From: Micromonospora_E sp048060115
GTDB taxonomy: Bacteria; Actinomycetota; Actinomycetes; Mycobacteriales; Micromonosporaceae
NCBI RefSeq assembly: GCF_048060115.1
Contig: NZ_JBHMIM010000008.1
Location: 62,001 to 126,000, forward strand
Direction of reading: 5' to 3'
DNA: 64,000 bases
Each line of letters begins with the position of its first letter. Position 1 is the stretch's first letter. The position numbers were made by a program, and so were the translations under genes. Shown in pieces: positions 50,526 to 59,079 of this stretch. Below the pieces are notes generated by a model, which saw only the letters and a list, made by a program, of their open reading frames with translations, had not been told where the DNA came from and did not search any database.

Positions 50526-52184
50526 ATGACAGACGTACAGCAGCCGCTGGACCGCCTCCTCGACCGGCGAGCGTTCCTGGCCCGCACCGCGGCCCTGGCC
50601 GCCACAGCCACCGTCGGCACCGTCGCGCTGCCCGGCCTGGCCGGCATCGCCTCCGCCGCGCCGAGCCCGGCCAGCGGCCCAGCCGTCAAGTTCAACCCGG
50701 AGTTGGACAAGGGCGCCGCGTACAACAAGCCACGCGAGGCGGTCATGTCCGACCCGACCGAGTGGACGCTGTCCGAGGCCGCCTGGATGATCCGGCACAA
50801 CAAGATCGTCCCGGTGGAGCTGGTGCAGGCCTACCTGGACCGGATCGCCGCGTACGACTCCACGTACCAGGCGTTCAACCTGGTCACCGCCGAATCGGCG
50901 CTCAAGGCCGCCCGTCAGTGGGCGAACCGCCCGTACCGGGGTCCGCTGCACGGCATCCCGCTGGCCATCAAGGACAACTACTTCACCGAAGGCGTGCTGA
51001 CCACGGCGAGTTCCTACCTGTTCCAGGACTTCGTGCCACCGTACGACGCGACGTCGGTCGCCAAACTGACCGTGCAGGGCGGCATCGTGCTCGGCAAGAC
51101 GCAGATGGGACCGCTGGCCACCAGCCGGGCCACCCTGCCCAACGGGCAGGTCACCACGATCAACGCCTGGACGCCGACCAACCCGTCGACGAACCCGGGC
51201 GGATCCTCGACCGGCACCGCGACCGCCGTCGCCGGCCGGATGGCCACCTCCGGCATCGGCACTCAGACCGGTGGTTCGATCACCGCGCCGTCCAACGCGC
51301 AGAACCTCACCGGCATCAAGCCCACGATGGGCCGCGTGTCGCTGGCCGGGATCATCCCGCTCACCTACAGCCGCGACCATCCCGGGCCGCTGGCCCGCGA
51401 CGCCAAGGACGCCGCCATCATGCTGATGGCGATGGCCGGAGCGGACCCGGCCGACCCCCGCAGCCAGGGCCTGCCCCCGGTGCCGAACCTGATCAACGCG
51501 GCGACTCCGCGTTACGAAGGCGGCAACCTGCGGATGCGGTGGAAGACCCGGATCGGCGTCCTGCCCGGCTACGCCGACGGTACGTCCGAGACCGCGCTCG
51601 CCCGCCGGGCGTTCCTCACCAAGATGGCGGCGATCCCCGAGTGCGAGTTGGTCGAGGTGCCGTTGCCCGACGAATGGGACCTGCTCACCGGCAGCGCGTT
51701 CAACAACGTCCGGCTGCCCGAGCGCAGCGAGCCGTTCATGCCGTACCTGCGTGAGGACCTGCGCGGCTTCGGCGTGTCGGTGACCAGCTGGCTGCAGGGC
51801 TGCCTGCTCGACGCCAACGGCTACGTCACCGGCCAACGTGCCAAGTTGCTGCTGCTGGAGCGGATCCTCGACCAGATCTTCGGCAGCTGCGACGTGGTGG
51901 TGCAGACCAGTCCGGTGCCGTTCGACATCGTCGGGCTGCCCGAGATCGCCTTCCCGATCGGCTTCACCGGCGGCGGCGTGCCGATCGGCACCATCCTCGG
52001 TGGACTACCGTACGCCGAGGGCCGGCTGCTATCGGTGGTCGCCGCGCACCAGGCGGTCAGCGACTGGCACTGGCAGCGGCCGCCGAACCCGCCGGTGGCA
52101 GCTCCCGCCGCCGCCCGGTCCGCCGCCGTGGTGCCCGACCGGGGTCGGCTGACCGCCGAGGAGGTCGCCGAACTCACCCAGTGA
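50526..52184 (+). CDS. Tat-exported amidase signature family hydrolase
   Basis: The N-terminus (LLDRRAFLARTAALAATATV ... GIASAAP) is a twin-arginine signal with a cleavage site near residue 45. The mature part is an amidase-signature enzyme with the Ser-cisSer-Lys triad: Lys in GIPLAIKDNYFTEG, Ser in NPGGSSTGTATAVAGRMATS and Ser in GTQTGGSITAPSNAQNLTGI. The C-terminal segment VVVQTSPVPFDIVGLPEIAF is typical. Substrate cannot be read from sequence; extracellular amide hydrolysis is likely. ATG 50526 has GAAGGA upstream; ATG 50511 overlaps the previous stop. A terminator hairpin follows at 52202. Confidence 0.88.
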   Translation: MTDVQQPLDRLLDRRAFLARTAALAATATVGTVALPGLAGIASAAPSPASGPAVKFNPELDKGAAYNKPREAVMSDPTEWTLSEAAWMIRHNKIVPVELVQAYLDRIAAYDSTYQAFNLVTAESALKAARQWANRPYRGPLHGIPLAIKDNYFTEGVLTTASSYLFQDFVPPYDATSVAKLTVQGGIVLGKTQMGPLATSRATLPNGQVTTINAWTPTNPSTNPGGSSTGTATAVAGRMATSGIGTQTGGSITAPSNAQNLTGIKPTMGRVSLAGIIPLTYSRDHPGPLARDAKDAAIMLMAMAGADPADPRSQGLPPVPNLINAATPRYEGGNLRMRWKTRIGVLPGYADGTSETALARRAFLTKMAAIPECELVEVPLPDEWDLLTGSAFNNVRLPERSEPFMPYLREDLRGFGVSVTSWLQGCLLDANGYVTGQRAKLLLLERILDQIFGSCDVVVQTSPVPFDIVGLPEIAFPIGFTGGGVPIGTILGGLPYAEGRLLSVVAAHQAVSDWHWQRPPNPPVAAPAAARSAAVVPDRGRLTAEEVAELTQ

Positions 52185-52201
52185 CCCGCCGAGGTCCCGA
52201 A

Positions 52202-52240
52202 CCGTGCTGGCCGTCCACCTTTCGTGGGCGGCCAGCACGG
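52202..52240. terminator. Terminator hairpin after the amidase gene
   Basis: CCGTGCTGGCCGTCCAC pairs with GTGGGCGGCCAGCACGG (17-bp stem with one mismatch) around the 5-base loop CTTTC. It begins 18 bases after the amidase stop. Confidence 0.75.
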
Positions 52241-52414
52241 CCATGTCGGGGTGATACGGCGCCGCGCCGCCGTCCGTGGCGAGATCCACCGCCGGCAGCC
52301 GCCATACGGTGCGCGGCATCCGGCCAACCGTCGGTGGCCAGCGGCCGAGTCGTTGCGTGAGCGGATCACGTCGGACGACGCAACGCCGGGCTTCCAGCAG
52401 CCCCATGCACCTAC

Positions 52415-52433
52415 TAAGGTAAGGCATACCTGA
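52415..52433 (+). promoter_or_regulatory. Iron box (DtxR/IdeR/DmdR-type) before the siderophore-interacting protein
   Basis: TAAGGTAAGGCATACCTGA matches the known actinobacterial iron-box consensus TTAGGTTAGGCTAACCTAA at about 14 of 19 positions and keeps the AGGT..AGGC..ACCT core. It lies 13 bases before the ATG at 52446, so iron-loaded repressor would block the promoter or initiation. Confidence 0.7.
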
Positions 52434-52445
52434 GTTGGGAGAACG

Positions 52446-53240
52446 ATGAGTTTCAAGGATTCCAAGAAGCACACCACCCTGTGTGTCGTCGACGTCGTCG
52501 GCACCGAACGGATCAGCCCGAACATCATCCGGGTGACCCTCGGCGGCGACCAGCTGCAGCAGCTGCCGAACCACGGCTTCGACCACTGGTTCCGGCTGTT
52601 CCTGCCGCAGGAGCAGGGCGAGACCAGCTTCGACCTGCCCAACCGGATCGACACCATCGGCTACCTCAAATACCTGCGGATGCCCTCGGCGACCCGCCCG
52701 CACCTGCGTAACTACACCGTTCGCGAGTTCCGGCCGCAGGCCCGGGAACTCGACATCGACTTCGTCGTACACGGTGACGAGGGCATCGCCACCCGCTGGG
52801 TGCAGCGGACCAAGCAGGGCGACACCGTCGCCCTGCTGGACCAGGGCCGCGGCTACGACTTCGAGCCGGACACCACCTACCATCTGCTCGCCGGTGACGA
52901 GACCGCGCTGCCGGCGATCGCCGGGATTCTGCGCGACCTGCCGCGCGACGCCACCGGCCTGGCACTGATCGAGATCCCCGACCCGGCCGACGCCCAACCC
53001 GTCGACGCTCCGACAGGGGTTCAACTGCGGTGGCTGGCCCGTGAATCCCCGGCCCGGCCCGGCGCAACGGCGCTGGCGGCGGTGCAGGCGTGGACGACAG
53101 ACACCCCGGCAACGGTGTCGGCGTACTTCGCCGGTGAACAGAACCTGCCGACGACGGCCCGCCGGCATCTCGTCGACGCAGGTGTGCCGAAGCGGCGGAT
53201 CACCTTCACCGGGTACTGGAAGCTCGGCAGATCACACTGA
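52446..53240 (+). CDS. Siderophore-interacting protein (ferric-siderophore reductase, SIP family)
   Basis: SIP proteins are cytoplasmic FAD enzymes that reduce ferric siderophores with NAD(P)H to release iron. The 264-residue product shows SPNIIRVTLGG, RPHLRNYTVREFRPQARELD (FAD-binding RxYT motif), DFVVHGDEGIATRWVQRTKQ, LLAGDETALPAIAGILRDLP and a C-terminal YWKLGRSH (conserved Gly-Tyr-Trp region). Start ATG has GGGAGA upstream. The iron box at 52415-52433 indicates repression under iron sufficiency. No siderophore synthesis or uptake gene is adjacent. Confidence 0.93.
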   Translation: MSFKDSKKHTTLCVVDVVGTERISPNIIRVTLGGDQLQQLPNHGFDHWFRLFLPQEQGETSFDLPNRIDTIGYLKYLRMPSATRPHLRNYTVREFRPQARELDIDFVVHGDEGIATRWVQRTKQGDTVALLDQGRGYDFEPDTTYHLLAGDETALPAIAGILRDLPRDATGLALIEIPDPADAQPVDAPTGVQLRWLARESPARPGATALAAVQAWTTDTPATVSAYFAGEQNLPTTARRHLVDAGVPKRRITFTGYWKLGRSH

Positions 53241-53416
53241 GCAGGTAGCGAAATCGCACCGATGCGGGCCCGAACCCGTCCTGTCCTCATCGGGCGCTGA
53301 TACTGCCCGCAGCAGACCTCCCACGAAGCATGGTGCGCCTGTAGATTACCCCAGGCGCCACTACCCGTAGCGGTGTCGATCCCGTGTGACGCATGCACAC
53401 TCTACGAAGGGATGTT

Positions 53417-55114
53417 GTGTTGAGCAGACGCTTCACCGCCGGTGCCGTCGCGACCGCGACCGCATTGGCCCTGCTGGGTGCCGCACCGGCCGGACCGGCC
53501 GCAGCCGCCCCCGACACTTCGGACGACGCCGCCGAGTACACGGTGGTCGCCGAGGTCGGCACCAGTTCCACTGCCGCTGTCGCCGCGATCGAGGCCGCCG
53601 GCGGCACCGTGGTCGACAGCACCGTCGACGTCGGCATGTACCAGGTCGTCACCGACGACGCCGCGTTCGCCGCCAAGGTCGCCGCCGCGCCGGCGCTGCT
53701 CGGCGCGGCCGAGAAGCGCCCCGTCGGCTACGCTCCCCGTGCCCGCTTCGACGCTGTCGAGCAGGAACACCGGATCGCCGGCGGCAGGTCCGCCGGGGCG
53801 GCCGGCAACCGTGGGGCCCGGATGGATCCGCTCGACGAGAAGCTGTGGGGCCTGGCGATGATGCGGGCCGACAAGTCCCGCAAGGTCGAGCCGGGCGAGC
53901 GCGGCGTGACCGTCGGCATCCTGGACACCGGCATCGACGGCCAGCACCCCGACATCGCGCCCAACTTCAGCTACTCGCTGTCGCGCAACTTCGCCCCCGA
54001 CATCGTCGACATCGACGGTGAGTGCGAAGTGGCCAGTTGCCTCGACCCGGTCGACCGTGACGACAGCGGCCACGGCACCCACGTCGCCGGCACGATCGGT
54101 GCCGCCGCCAACGGCTTCGGCCTGTCCGGCGTGGCACCGAAGGTCACCCTGGTGGCGCTCAAGGGCGGCCAGGACTCCGGCTACTTCTTCCTCGACTCGG
54201 TGGTCAACGCCCTGGTCTACGCCGGGGACGCCGGCATCGACGTGGTCAACATGTCGTTCTACATCGACCCGTGGCTGTACAACTGCCTGAACAACCCGGC
54301 CGACTCCGCCGAGGAGCAGGCCTCGCAGCGGGCCACCATCGAGGCGGTCAACCGGGCCCTGCGGTACGCGCACAAGCGTGGCGTCACCCTGGTCGGCTCG
54401 CTCGGCAACAACCACGAGGACCTCGGCAGCCCGCGCGACGACACGTCGAGCCCGAACTACGGCGGCACCCCGCGGCTGCGGCCGATCGACAACGCCACCT
54501 GCTGGGACCTGCCGGTCGAAGGCGCGCACGTGATCGGTGTGTCGTCGGTCGGCCCGTCGGCGGCCAAGGCGGACTACTCCAACTACGGCACCGAGCAGAT
54601 CTCGGTCGCCGCGCCGGGCGGCTGGTTCCGCGACGGTTTCGGCACCCCGACCCACCGCACGTACGACAACACGATCCTGTCGTCGTACCCGCTGCATGTG
54701 CTGCAGGAGGAAGGTGCGGTCGACGCCGACGGCAACATCGTGCCGGGTGCCGAGGCGTTCGTCGTCAAGGAATGCACCGCCGCCGGGGTCTGCGGCTACT
54801 ACACCTACCTGCAGGGCACCTCGATGGCGTCGCCGCACGTCTCCGGGGTGGCCGCGCTGATCGTCAGCAGGTACGGCAAGCGCGACACCCGCCGGGGCGG
54901 GTTGACGCTGGACCCGGACAAGGTGGAGTCGCACCTGTACCGGACCGCCGACGAGACCGCCTGCCCGCAGCCGCGTCTGGTGTCGTACGCCAACGAGGAC
55001 CGGTCACCGGAGTGGGACGCCTACTGCGCCGGCGGCAAGAACTTCAACGGGTTCTACGGACACGGGATCGTAGACGCCTTCGCCGCGGTCACCAGCCCGC
55101 TGCACCACCGCTGA
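53417..55114 (+). CDS. Secreted S8 family serine peptidase (subtilisin-like)
   Basis: The 565-residue product starts at GTG 53417 (AAGGGA upstream) with a Sec signal (SRRFTAGAVATATALALLGA ... AAAAP). A short I9-like propeptide (EYTVVAEVGTSSTAAVAAIE) precedes the catalytic domain, with Asp in VTVGILDTGIDGQHPDIAPN, His in DSGHGTHVAGTIGAAANGFG and Ser in YLQGTSMASPHVSGVAALIV. Several cysteines (CEVASCLDP, YNCLNNP, CTAAGVCGYY) suggest disulfides in an extracellular enzyme. Expected to be a general extracellular protease; substrate not predictable. A strong terminator follows. Confidence 0.93.
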   Translation: MLSRRFTAGAVATATALALLGAAPAGPAAAAPDTSDDAAEYTVVAEVGTSSTAAVAAIEAAGGTVVDSTVDVGMYQVVTDDAAFAAKVAAAPALLGAAEKRPVGYAPRARFDAVEQEHRIAGGRSAGAAGNRGARMDPLDEKLWGLAMMRADKSRKVEPGERGVTVGILDTGIDGQHPDIAPNFSYSLSRNFAPDIVDIDGECEVASCLDPVDRDDSGHGTHVAGTIGAAANGFGLSGVAPKVTLVALKGGQDSGYFFLDSVVNALVYAGDAGIDVVNMSFYIDPWLYNCLNNPADSAEEQASQRATIEAVNRALRYAHKRGVTLVGSLGNNHEDLGSPRDDTSSPNYGGTPRLRPIDNATCWDLPVEGAHVIGVSSVGPSAAKADYSNYGTEQISVAAPGGWFRDGFGTPTHRTYDNTILSSYPLHVLQEEGAVDADGNIVPGAEAFVVKECTAAGVCGYYTYLQGTSMASPHVSGVAALIVSRYGKRDTRRGGLTLDPDKVESHLYRTADETACPQPRLVSYANEDRSPEWDAYCAGGKNFNGFYGHGIVDAFAAVTSPLHHR

Positions 55115-55127
55115 GACATCGGCACGG

Positions 55128-55167
55128 CCGGTCGGGGTGGGCGGCGACCGCCGCCCACCCCGACCGG
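55128..55167. terminator. Strong terminator hairpin after the S8 protease
   Basis: CCGGTCGGGGTGGGCGGC pairs perfectly with GCCGCCCACCCCGACCGG (18 bp) around the loop GACC. It separates protease transcription from the RiPP-like locus that follows. Confidence 0.85.
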
Positions 55168-55271
55168 TCGGCGGGTCCACTCAGCACACGAACCGCCGAC
55201 GTGACGATCTGTTTTACCCAGAACCCTTTGCGTCACCGTCGACGATGTGCCACGATCGTGGGAGGAATTCA

Positions 55272-55287
55272 CCTCGACCGATCGAGG
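55272..55287 (+). promoter_or_regulatory. Small hairpin touching the Shine-Dalgarno of the 29-aa gene
   Basis: CCTCGA (55272-55277) pairs with TCGAGG (55282-55287) around CCGA. The right arm includes the first half of GAGGAGG, the ribosome binding site of the gene at 55299, so folding could limit its translation. Confidence 0.4.
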
Positions 55288-55298
55288 AGGTGTTCGAC

Positions 55299-55388
55299 AT
55301 GCGGACCCTGCGGCACCTGGCAGCCCGGCTCGTCGGCAGACGGCGGGTCAGCGGACGCTACATGTACTGGCCCTACCACCACGGCTGA
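55299..55388 (+). CDS. Candidate RiPP precursor peptide (29 aa) for the adjacent P450
   Basis: GAGGAGG eight bases upstream marks a real start at ATG 55299. The peptide has a basic leader-like part (MRTLRHLAARLVGRRR) and ends GRYMYWPYHHG, where six of the last nine residues are Tyr, Trp or His. The P450 ATG comes 43 bases after its stop. Precursors of this size with an aromatic C-terminus beside a lone P450 define P450-crosslinked RiPPs such as biarylitides, cittilins and atropopeptides. The exact core sequence is not one I know. No other modification enzyme, protease or transporter is adjacent. A chance ORF is the alternative, made less likely by the ribosome binding site. Confidence 0.6.
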   Translation: MRTLRHLAARLVGRRRVSGRYMYWPYHHG

Positions 55389-55431
55389 GCCGATCCCGCC
55401 TACGGACGACGCCCACGCCCCGCGCGGATTC

Positions 55432-56670
55432 ATGGACATCAACCGCCCACCGGGTCCGCGCGGGCGCTGGCTCACCGGCAACATCCGGGCGTACGAGGCC
55501 GACCGGATCGGCTTCCTCCGTCGCTGCCACGACGAGTACGGCGACGTGTTCTCGTTCGACGATCGCACCGTGTGCGTCAGCGACCCGGTCCTCGCCCACG
55601 ACGTGCTCACCCGCACCGACGGCGACTTCCTCACCGAGCTCGCGCCCTTCGACAGCCAGCCCGAACTGGACCGGGCCGCCACCGCGGCGAAGGCATGGGC
55701 ACCGGCCCGCCGTGCCGCCTGGACCGGGCTCAACCGGCAGGCGGCGGCCGCCACCGACGCTCGTACCGCCGAACTGCTCGACCAGGTCCTCGACGCCACC
55801 GCCGGCCGCGACGTCGAGGTGCTCGCCGTCATGCGCACCTTCGCCGCCCGTACGATCGCCGACCACTGCTTCGGTGTCGACGCCGACAGCGTCCCGCAGG
55901 CACTGGCCGCCACCGTGGACACCACCGCGCCGTTCGAAACCGCCTCGTACACGCCGCCGGCCTGGTTTCCGCTGCCCCGGCGTCGGCGGTTCCTGCGCGC
56001 CCACCGACAGTTCAGCGACACCCTGACCAGGATCGTCACCCGCCGCCGGGCCGCCGGCGACCGCGGACAACCGACAGACCTGCTCGACGTGCTACTCGCC
56101 GCCGATCCGGCACTGCCCGACCGTACGGTGCTCTCGACGCTGCGCACCGTGCTGATCGGCGGGTACGGCGTGCCCGCCGCCGCGCTCGCCTCCATCGTCC
56201 GGGAACTGGCGCGGCGGCCAGGGCTCGTCGACGAGTTGCGCGCCGACACTGCCGGCACCCTCGCCGGGGCGGTCGTCGACGAGGTGCTGCGCCTGCACCC
56301 GCCGGCCTGGCTGATGACCCGCACCGCCCGCAGGGCCACGACGGTCGGACCGTGGTCGGTACGCCCCGGCGACGAGGTGCTGCTCAACGCGTACCTGATC
56401 CACCGGGATCCGCGGTGGTGGCCGCGACCCGACGAGTTCGACCCCGGCCGGTGGCTGGCGGGCCGGCCGGCACCGGCCGCGGCGTACCTGCCGTTCGGCG
56501 CCGGGCCGCGGGTCTGCCTCGGGACGATGCTGACCAGGCGCCAGCTCACGGTGGTCACCACGCGGCTGGCCCGACGGTTCACCATCACCTCGCCGAACGC
56601 CGGGTCGGCCGAGCCGGCGTTCACCGGCCGACTGGCCCCGGTCGGTCTGCTGGCCCGGTTCGACCCCTGA
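55432..56670 (+). CDS. Cytochrome P450, probable RiPP crosslinking enzyme
   Basis: The 412-residue product has the heme-binding loop LPFGAGPRVCLGTMLTRRQ (FxxGxRxCxG), the K-helix ExxR in VVDEVLRLHPPAWL, the PxxF/meander region (RPDEFDPGRWLAG) and an N-terminal DINRPPGPRGRWLTGN. The I-helix reads LIGGYGVPAAALAS, without the usual acid/alcohol-Thr pair, which suggests an oxidase that need not follow standard hydroxylation chemistry. It is soluble and needs an external ferredoxin, none of which is nearby. Position directly behind the 29-aa aromatic peptide suggests it crosslinks that peptide. ATG 55432 is the only good start; its ribosome binding site is weak, so coupling to the peptide gene is likely. 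Confidence 0.85.
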   Translation: MDINRPPGPRGRWLTGNIRAYEADRIGFLRRCHDEYGDVFSFDDRTVCVSDPVLAHDVLTRTDGDFLTELAPFDSQPELDRAATAAKAWAPARRAAWTGLNRQAAAATDARTAELLDQVLDATAGRDVEVLAVMRTFAARTIADHCFGVDADSVPQALAATVDTTAPFETASYTPPAWFPLPRRRRFLRAHRQFSDTLTRIVTRRRAAGDRGQPTDLLDVLLAADPALPDRTVLSTLRTVLIGGYGVPAAALASIVRELARRPGLVDELRADTAGTLAGAVVDEVLRLHPPAWLMTRTARRATTVGPWSVRPGDEVLLNAYLIHRDPRWWPRPDEFDPGRWLAGRPAPAAAYLPFGAGPRVCLGTMLTRRQLTVVTTRLARRFTITSPNAGSAEPAFTGRLAPVGLLARFDP

Positions 56671-56969
56671 CCGGCCACGTCCCCAGGACAGCCGGCACGC
56701 CGCCCGCGCCGCCGACCTGCGATCGGAGTCGGAGGCGGCGGCCACCGACGGAGTCACCCCCGCACGCAACTGCTCGGCGACGACCTACCCGGACTGGCCC
56801 GCCGAATGGGCGCTACGCGAGCCAGCCCCGCAGGCCCTGGTCACCGTCTCCTGACCTGCCGGACGGCTATGCCAGTCATCACACCGCGCCACCGGTGACG
56901 GGGTAGCGTCGGCCGAAGGGTGCCACCATGCCTGGCGTACACCCAGGTCACGGACGCCCAGGAGGAGAC
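56671..56969. other. Intergenic region before gdhA
   Basis: No convincing gene is present in these 299 bases. A start-less frame ending near 56852 reads TTYPDWPAEWALREPAPQAL and could be a relic. The 3' part must hold the gdhA promoter, but I cannot place its boxes with confidence. Confidence 0.4.
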
Positions 56970-58313
56970 ATGCCGGCGCGGGACAAGATCGAGTCGATCT
57001 ACACCTCGGTCGTCCAACGGAACCCGGGTGAGAGCGAGTTCCACCAGGCCGTGCGCGAGGTGCTCGACAGCATCACGCCGGCCCTGGACAGACACGCCGA
57101 GTACGCCGAAGCCAAGATCATCGAGCGGATCTGTGAGCCCGAACGGCAGATCATCTTCCGGGTCCCGTGGGAGGACGACCACGGCGAGGTGCACATCAAC
57201 CGCGGCTTCCGGGTCGAGTTCAACAGTGCCCTCGGCCCGTACAAAGGTGGGTTGCGGTTTCACCCGTCGGTCTACCTCGGGATCGTCAAGTTCCTCGGCT
57301 TCGAACAGCTGTTCAAGAACGCGTTGACCGGCATGCCGATCGGCGGCGGGAAGGGCGGCTCGGACTTCGACCCGCGGGGCCGATCCGACCGCGAGGTGAT
57401 GCGGTTCTGCCAGTCGTTCATGACCGAGCTGTACCGGCACATCGGCGAACACACCGACGTGCCGGCCGGCGACACCGGCGTCGGCGCCCGGGAGATCGGC
57501 TACCTGTTCGGCCAGTACAAGCGGATCACCAACCGGTACGAATCCGGGGTGTTGACCGGCAAAGGGCTCAGCTACGGCGGCGCACAGGTACGCCGCGAAG
57601 CGACCGGCTACGGCGTCGTCTTCTTCGCCGAGGAGATCCTTCGCACCACCGATGACAGCCTCGACGGCAAACGCGTGGTGGTCTCCGGCTCCGGCAACGT
57701 CGCCATCTACGCCATCGAGAAGGTGCACCAACTCGGCGGCACCGTCGTCGCCTGCTCCGACTCCGCCGGCTACGTCCACGACGACAAAGGCATCGACGTG
57801 GAGCTGGTCAAACAGATCAAGGAGGTCCGTCGGGGGCGGATCAGTGAGTACGTCGATGCCCGCCCGCACGCCAGCTTCGTCGCCGACCACAGAGTGTGGG
57901 AAGTGCCCGGCCAGGTGGCCATCCCCTGCGCGACGCAGAACGAAATCAGCGCCGCCGACGCCGTCACCCTGGCCGCTGGCGGCTGCACCCTGGTCGTGGA
58001 AGGGGCCAACATGCCCACCACCCCGCAGGCCGTGCGGGTCTTCGCCGAAGCCGGCGTACGGTTCGCCCCCGGCAAGGCGGCAAACGCCGGCGGGGTAGCC
58101 GCCAGCGCCTTGGAGATGCAGCAGAACGCCAGCCGTGACTCGTGGACGTTCACCCACTCGCAGGATCGGCTACGGGAGATCATGCAGGACATCCACGCAC
58201 GCTGCCACGACACCGCCGAGGAGTACGGCATGCCCGGCGACTACATCGCCGGCGCCAACATCGCCGGATTCCGCCAGGTCGCCGAGGCGATGCTCGCCCA
58301 CGGCCTGATCTGA
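56970..58313 (+). CDS. gdhA: NADP-specific glutamate dehydrogenase
   Basis: The enzyme aminates 2-oxoglutarate to glutamate with NADPH and ammonium. The 447-residue product is full length for the hexameric class: VPWEDDHGEVHINRGFRVEF, NSALGPYKGGLRFHPSVYLG, FKNALTGMPIGGGKGGSDFD (catalytic Lys region), VPAGDTGVGAREIGYLFGQY, the Rossmann motif VVVSGSGNVAIYAIEKVHQL and the end ANIAGFRQVAEAM. ATG 56970 follows GGAGGAGAC. Ammonium from purine and amide breakdown elsewhere in the window could feed it, but there is no operon link. Confidence 0.97.
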   Translation: MPARDKIESIYTSVVQRNPGESEFHQAVREVLDSITPALDRHAEYAEAKIIERICEPERQIIFRVPWEDDHGEVHINRGFRVEFNSALGPYKGGLRFHPSVYLGIVKFLGFEQLFKNALTGMPIGGGKGGSDFDPRGRSDREVMRFCQSFMTELYRHIGEHTDVPAGDTGVGAREIGYLFGQYKRITNRYESGVLTGKGLSYGGAQVRREATGYGVVFFAEEILRTTDDSLDGKRVVVSGSGNVAIYAIEKVHQLGGTVVACSDSAGYVHDDKGIDVELVKQIKEVRRGRISEYVDARPHASFVADHRVWEVPGQVAIPCATQNEISAADAVTLAAGGCTLVVEGANMPTTPQAVRVFAEAGVRFAPGKAANAGGVAASALEMQQNASRDSWTFTHSQDRLREIMQDIHARCHDTAEEYGMPGDYIAGANIAGFRQVAEAMLAHGLI

Positions 58314-58333
58314 TCACCGATCGTCGCTGGGGA

Positions 58334-58353
58334 CGACAGGGGTGACCCTGTCG
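58334..58353. terminator. Short hairpin after gdhA
   Basis: CGACAGGG pairs with CCCTGTCG around GTGA, 20 bases behind the gdhA stop. It is a plausible terminator without a T-run. Confidence 0.5.
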
Positions 58354-58538
58354 CTCTCGGGCATCCAGGCCCACACCACCGCCGACCTGCTCACCGGCGT
58401 ACGCCACCCGACGCACGCCGACGAGGTCCTCAGAGACCGCGGCGTACGCGGGCCCACCCACGTTGCGTAACTCTGCTACAACAGGCTGGATGTGTGCGAC
58501 TTCGTGACCTGATACTGACGATCGAGCGGGGATTCGTG

Positions 58539-59036
58539 ATGTCCAACCCGACCGAGCCCGGGTGGCGGCCGGAGTACACCGGGGACAGCAGCCCAGGCGA
58601 TGTCGGCGCCGGCAAACGGCTGGGCGCCCACCTCTACTACCTGTACCGGGCCGGGCGCAACGAACTACCCGAGGTCGCCGCCGTCTACGCCCAGCTCACC
58701 ACCCAGATCCACGCAGTTGCGGGCGAGCTGGCGACGCAGTTCGACCGCCCCGGGCTCGGCATGGAGCCGGCCCATCTACGGCTGCTGGAGCTACGCGACG
58801 AAACACACGACGTACTCCGCCAGACCTGCCTGCGGATGCAGGAGGTCGGCACCGCGCTGGTCGAGATCGCCGACAGCTACGCCGCCACCGACGAGGAGGC
58901 CGCCACCGAGTTCAGCCGGCTGCTCGACACCTACGCCGACGACTTCACGACCTCGCCACCGTACGTGCCGGAACCACCCGGGGTGCACGATCCCCAGACC
59001 AGGCAGTACGACGGCAACCGCCTCGGCGGCTACTGA
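58539..59036 (+). CDS. EspC/T7SS-target-like helical protein
   Basis: The 165-residue acidic product is mostly helical, with LRQTCLRMQEVGTALVEIAD followed by SYAATDEEAATEFSRLLDTY. The IADxYxxTDxxAxxxF pattern is shared with type VII secretion targets of the EspC and WXG100-related families in actinobacteria. There is no signal peptide. GGGGA lies upstream of GTG 58536/ATG 58539. It is followed 43 bases later by a WXG-containing protein and then by a lipoprotein, suggesting one transcription unit. No ESX core component lies in the window. Confidence 0.6.
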   Translation: MSNPTEPGWRPEYTGDSSPGDVGAGKRLGAHLYYLYRAGRNELPEVAAVYAQLTTQIHAVAGELATQFDRPGLGMEPAHLRLLELRDETHDVLRQTCLRMQEVGTALVEIADSYAATDEEAATEFSRLLDTYADDFTTSPPYVPEPPGVHDPQTRQYDGNRLGGY

Positions 59037-59079
59037 GGACCTGCACACCCCGTCGACCGGGCCACAGTCAGGAGGCACG

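Noticed and set aside
53402..54934. Minus-strand frame of 510 codons opposite the S8 protease
   Set aside because: Shadow frame; the plus strand encodes a complete catalytic triad and signal peptide.
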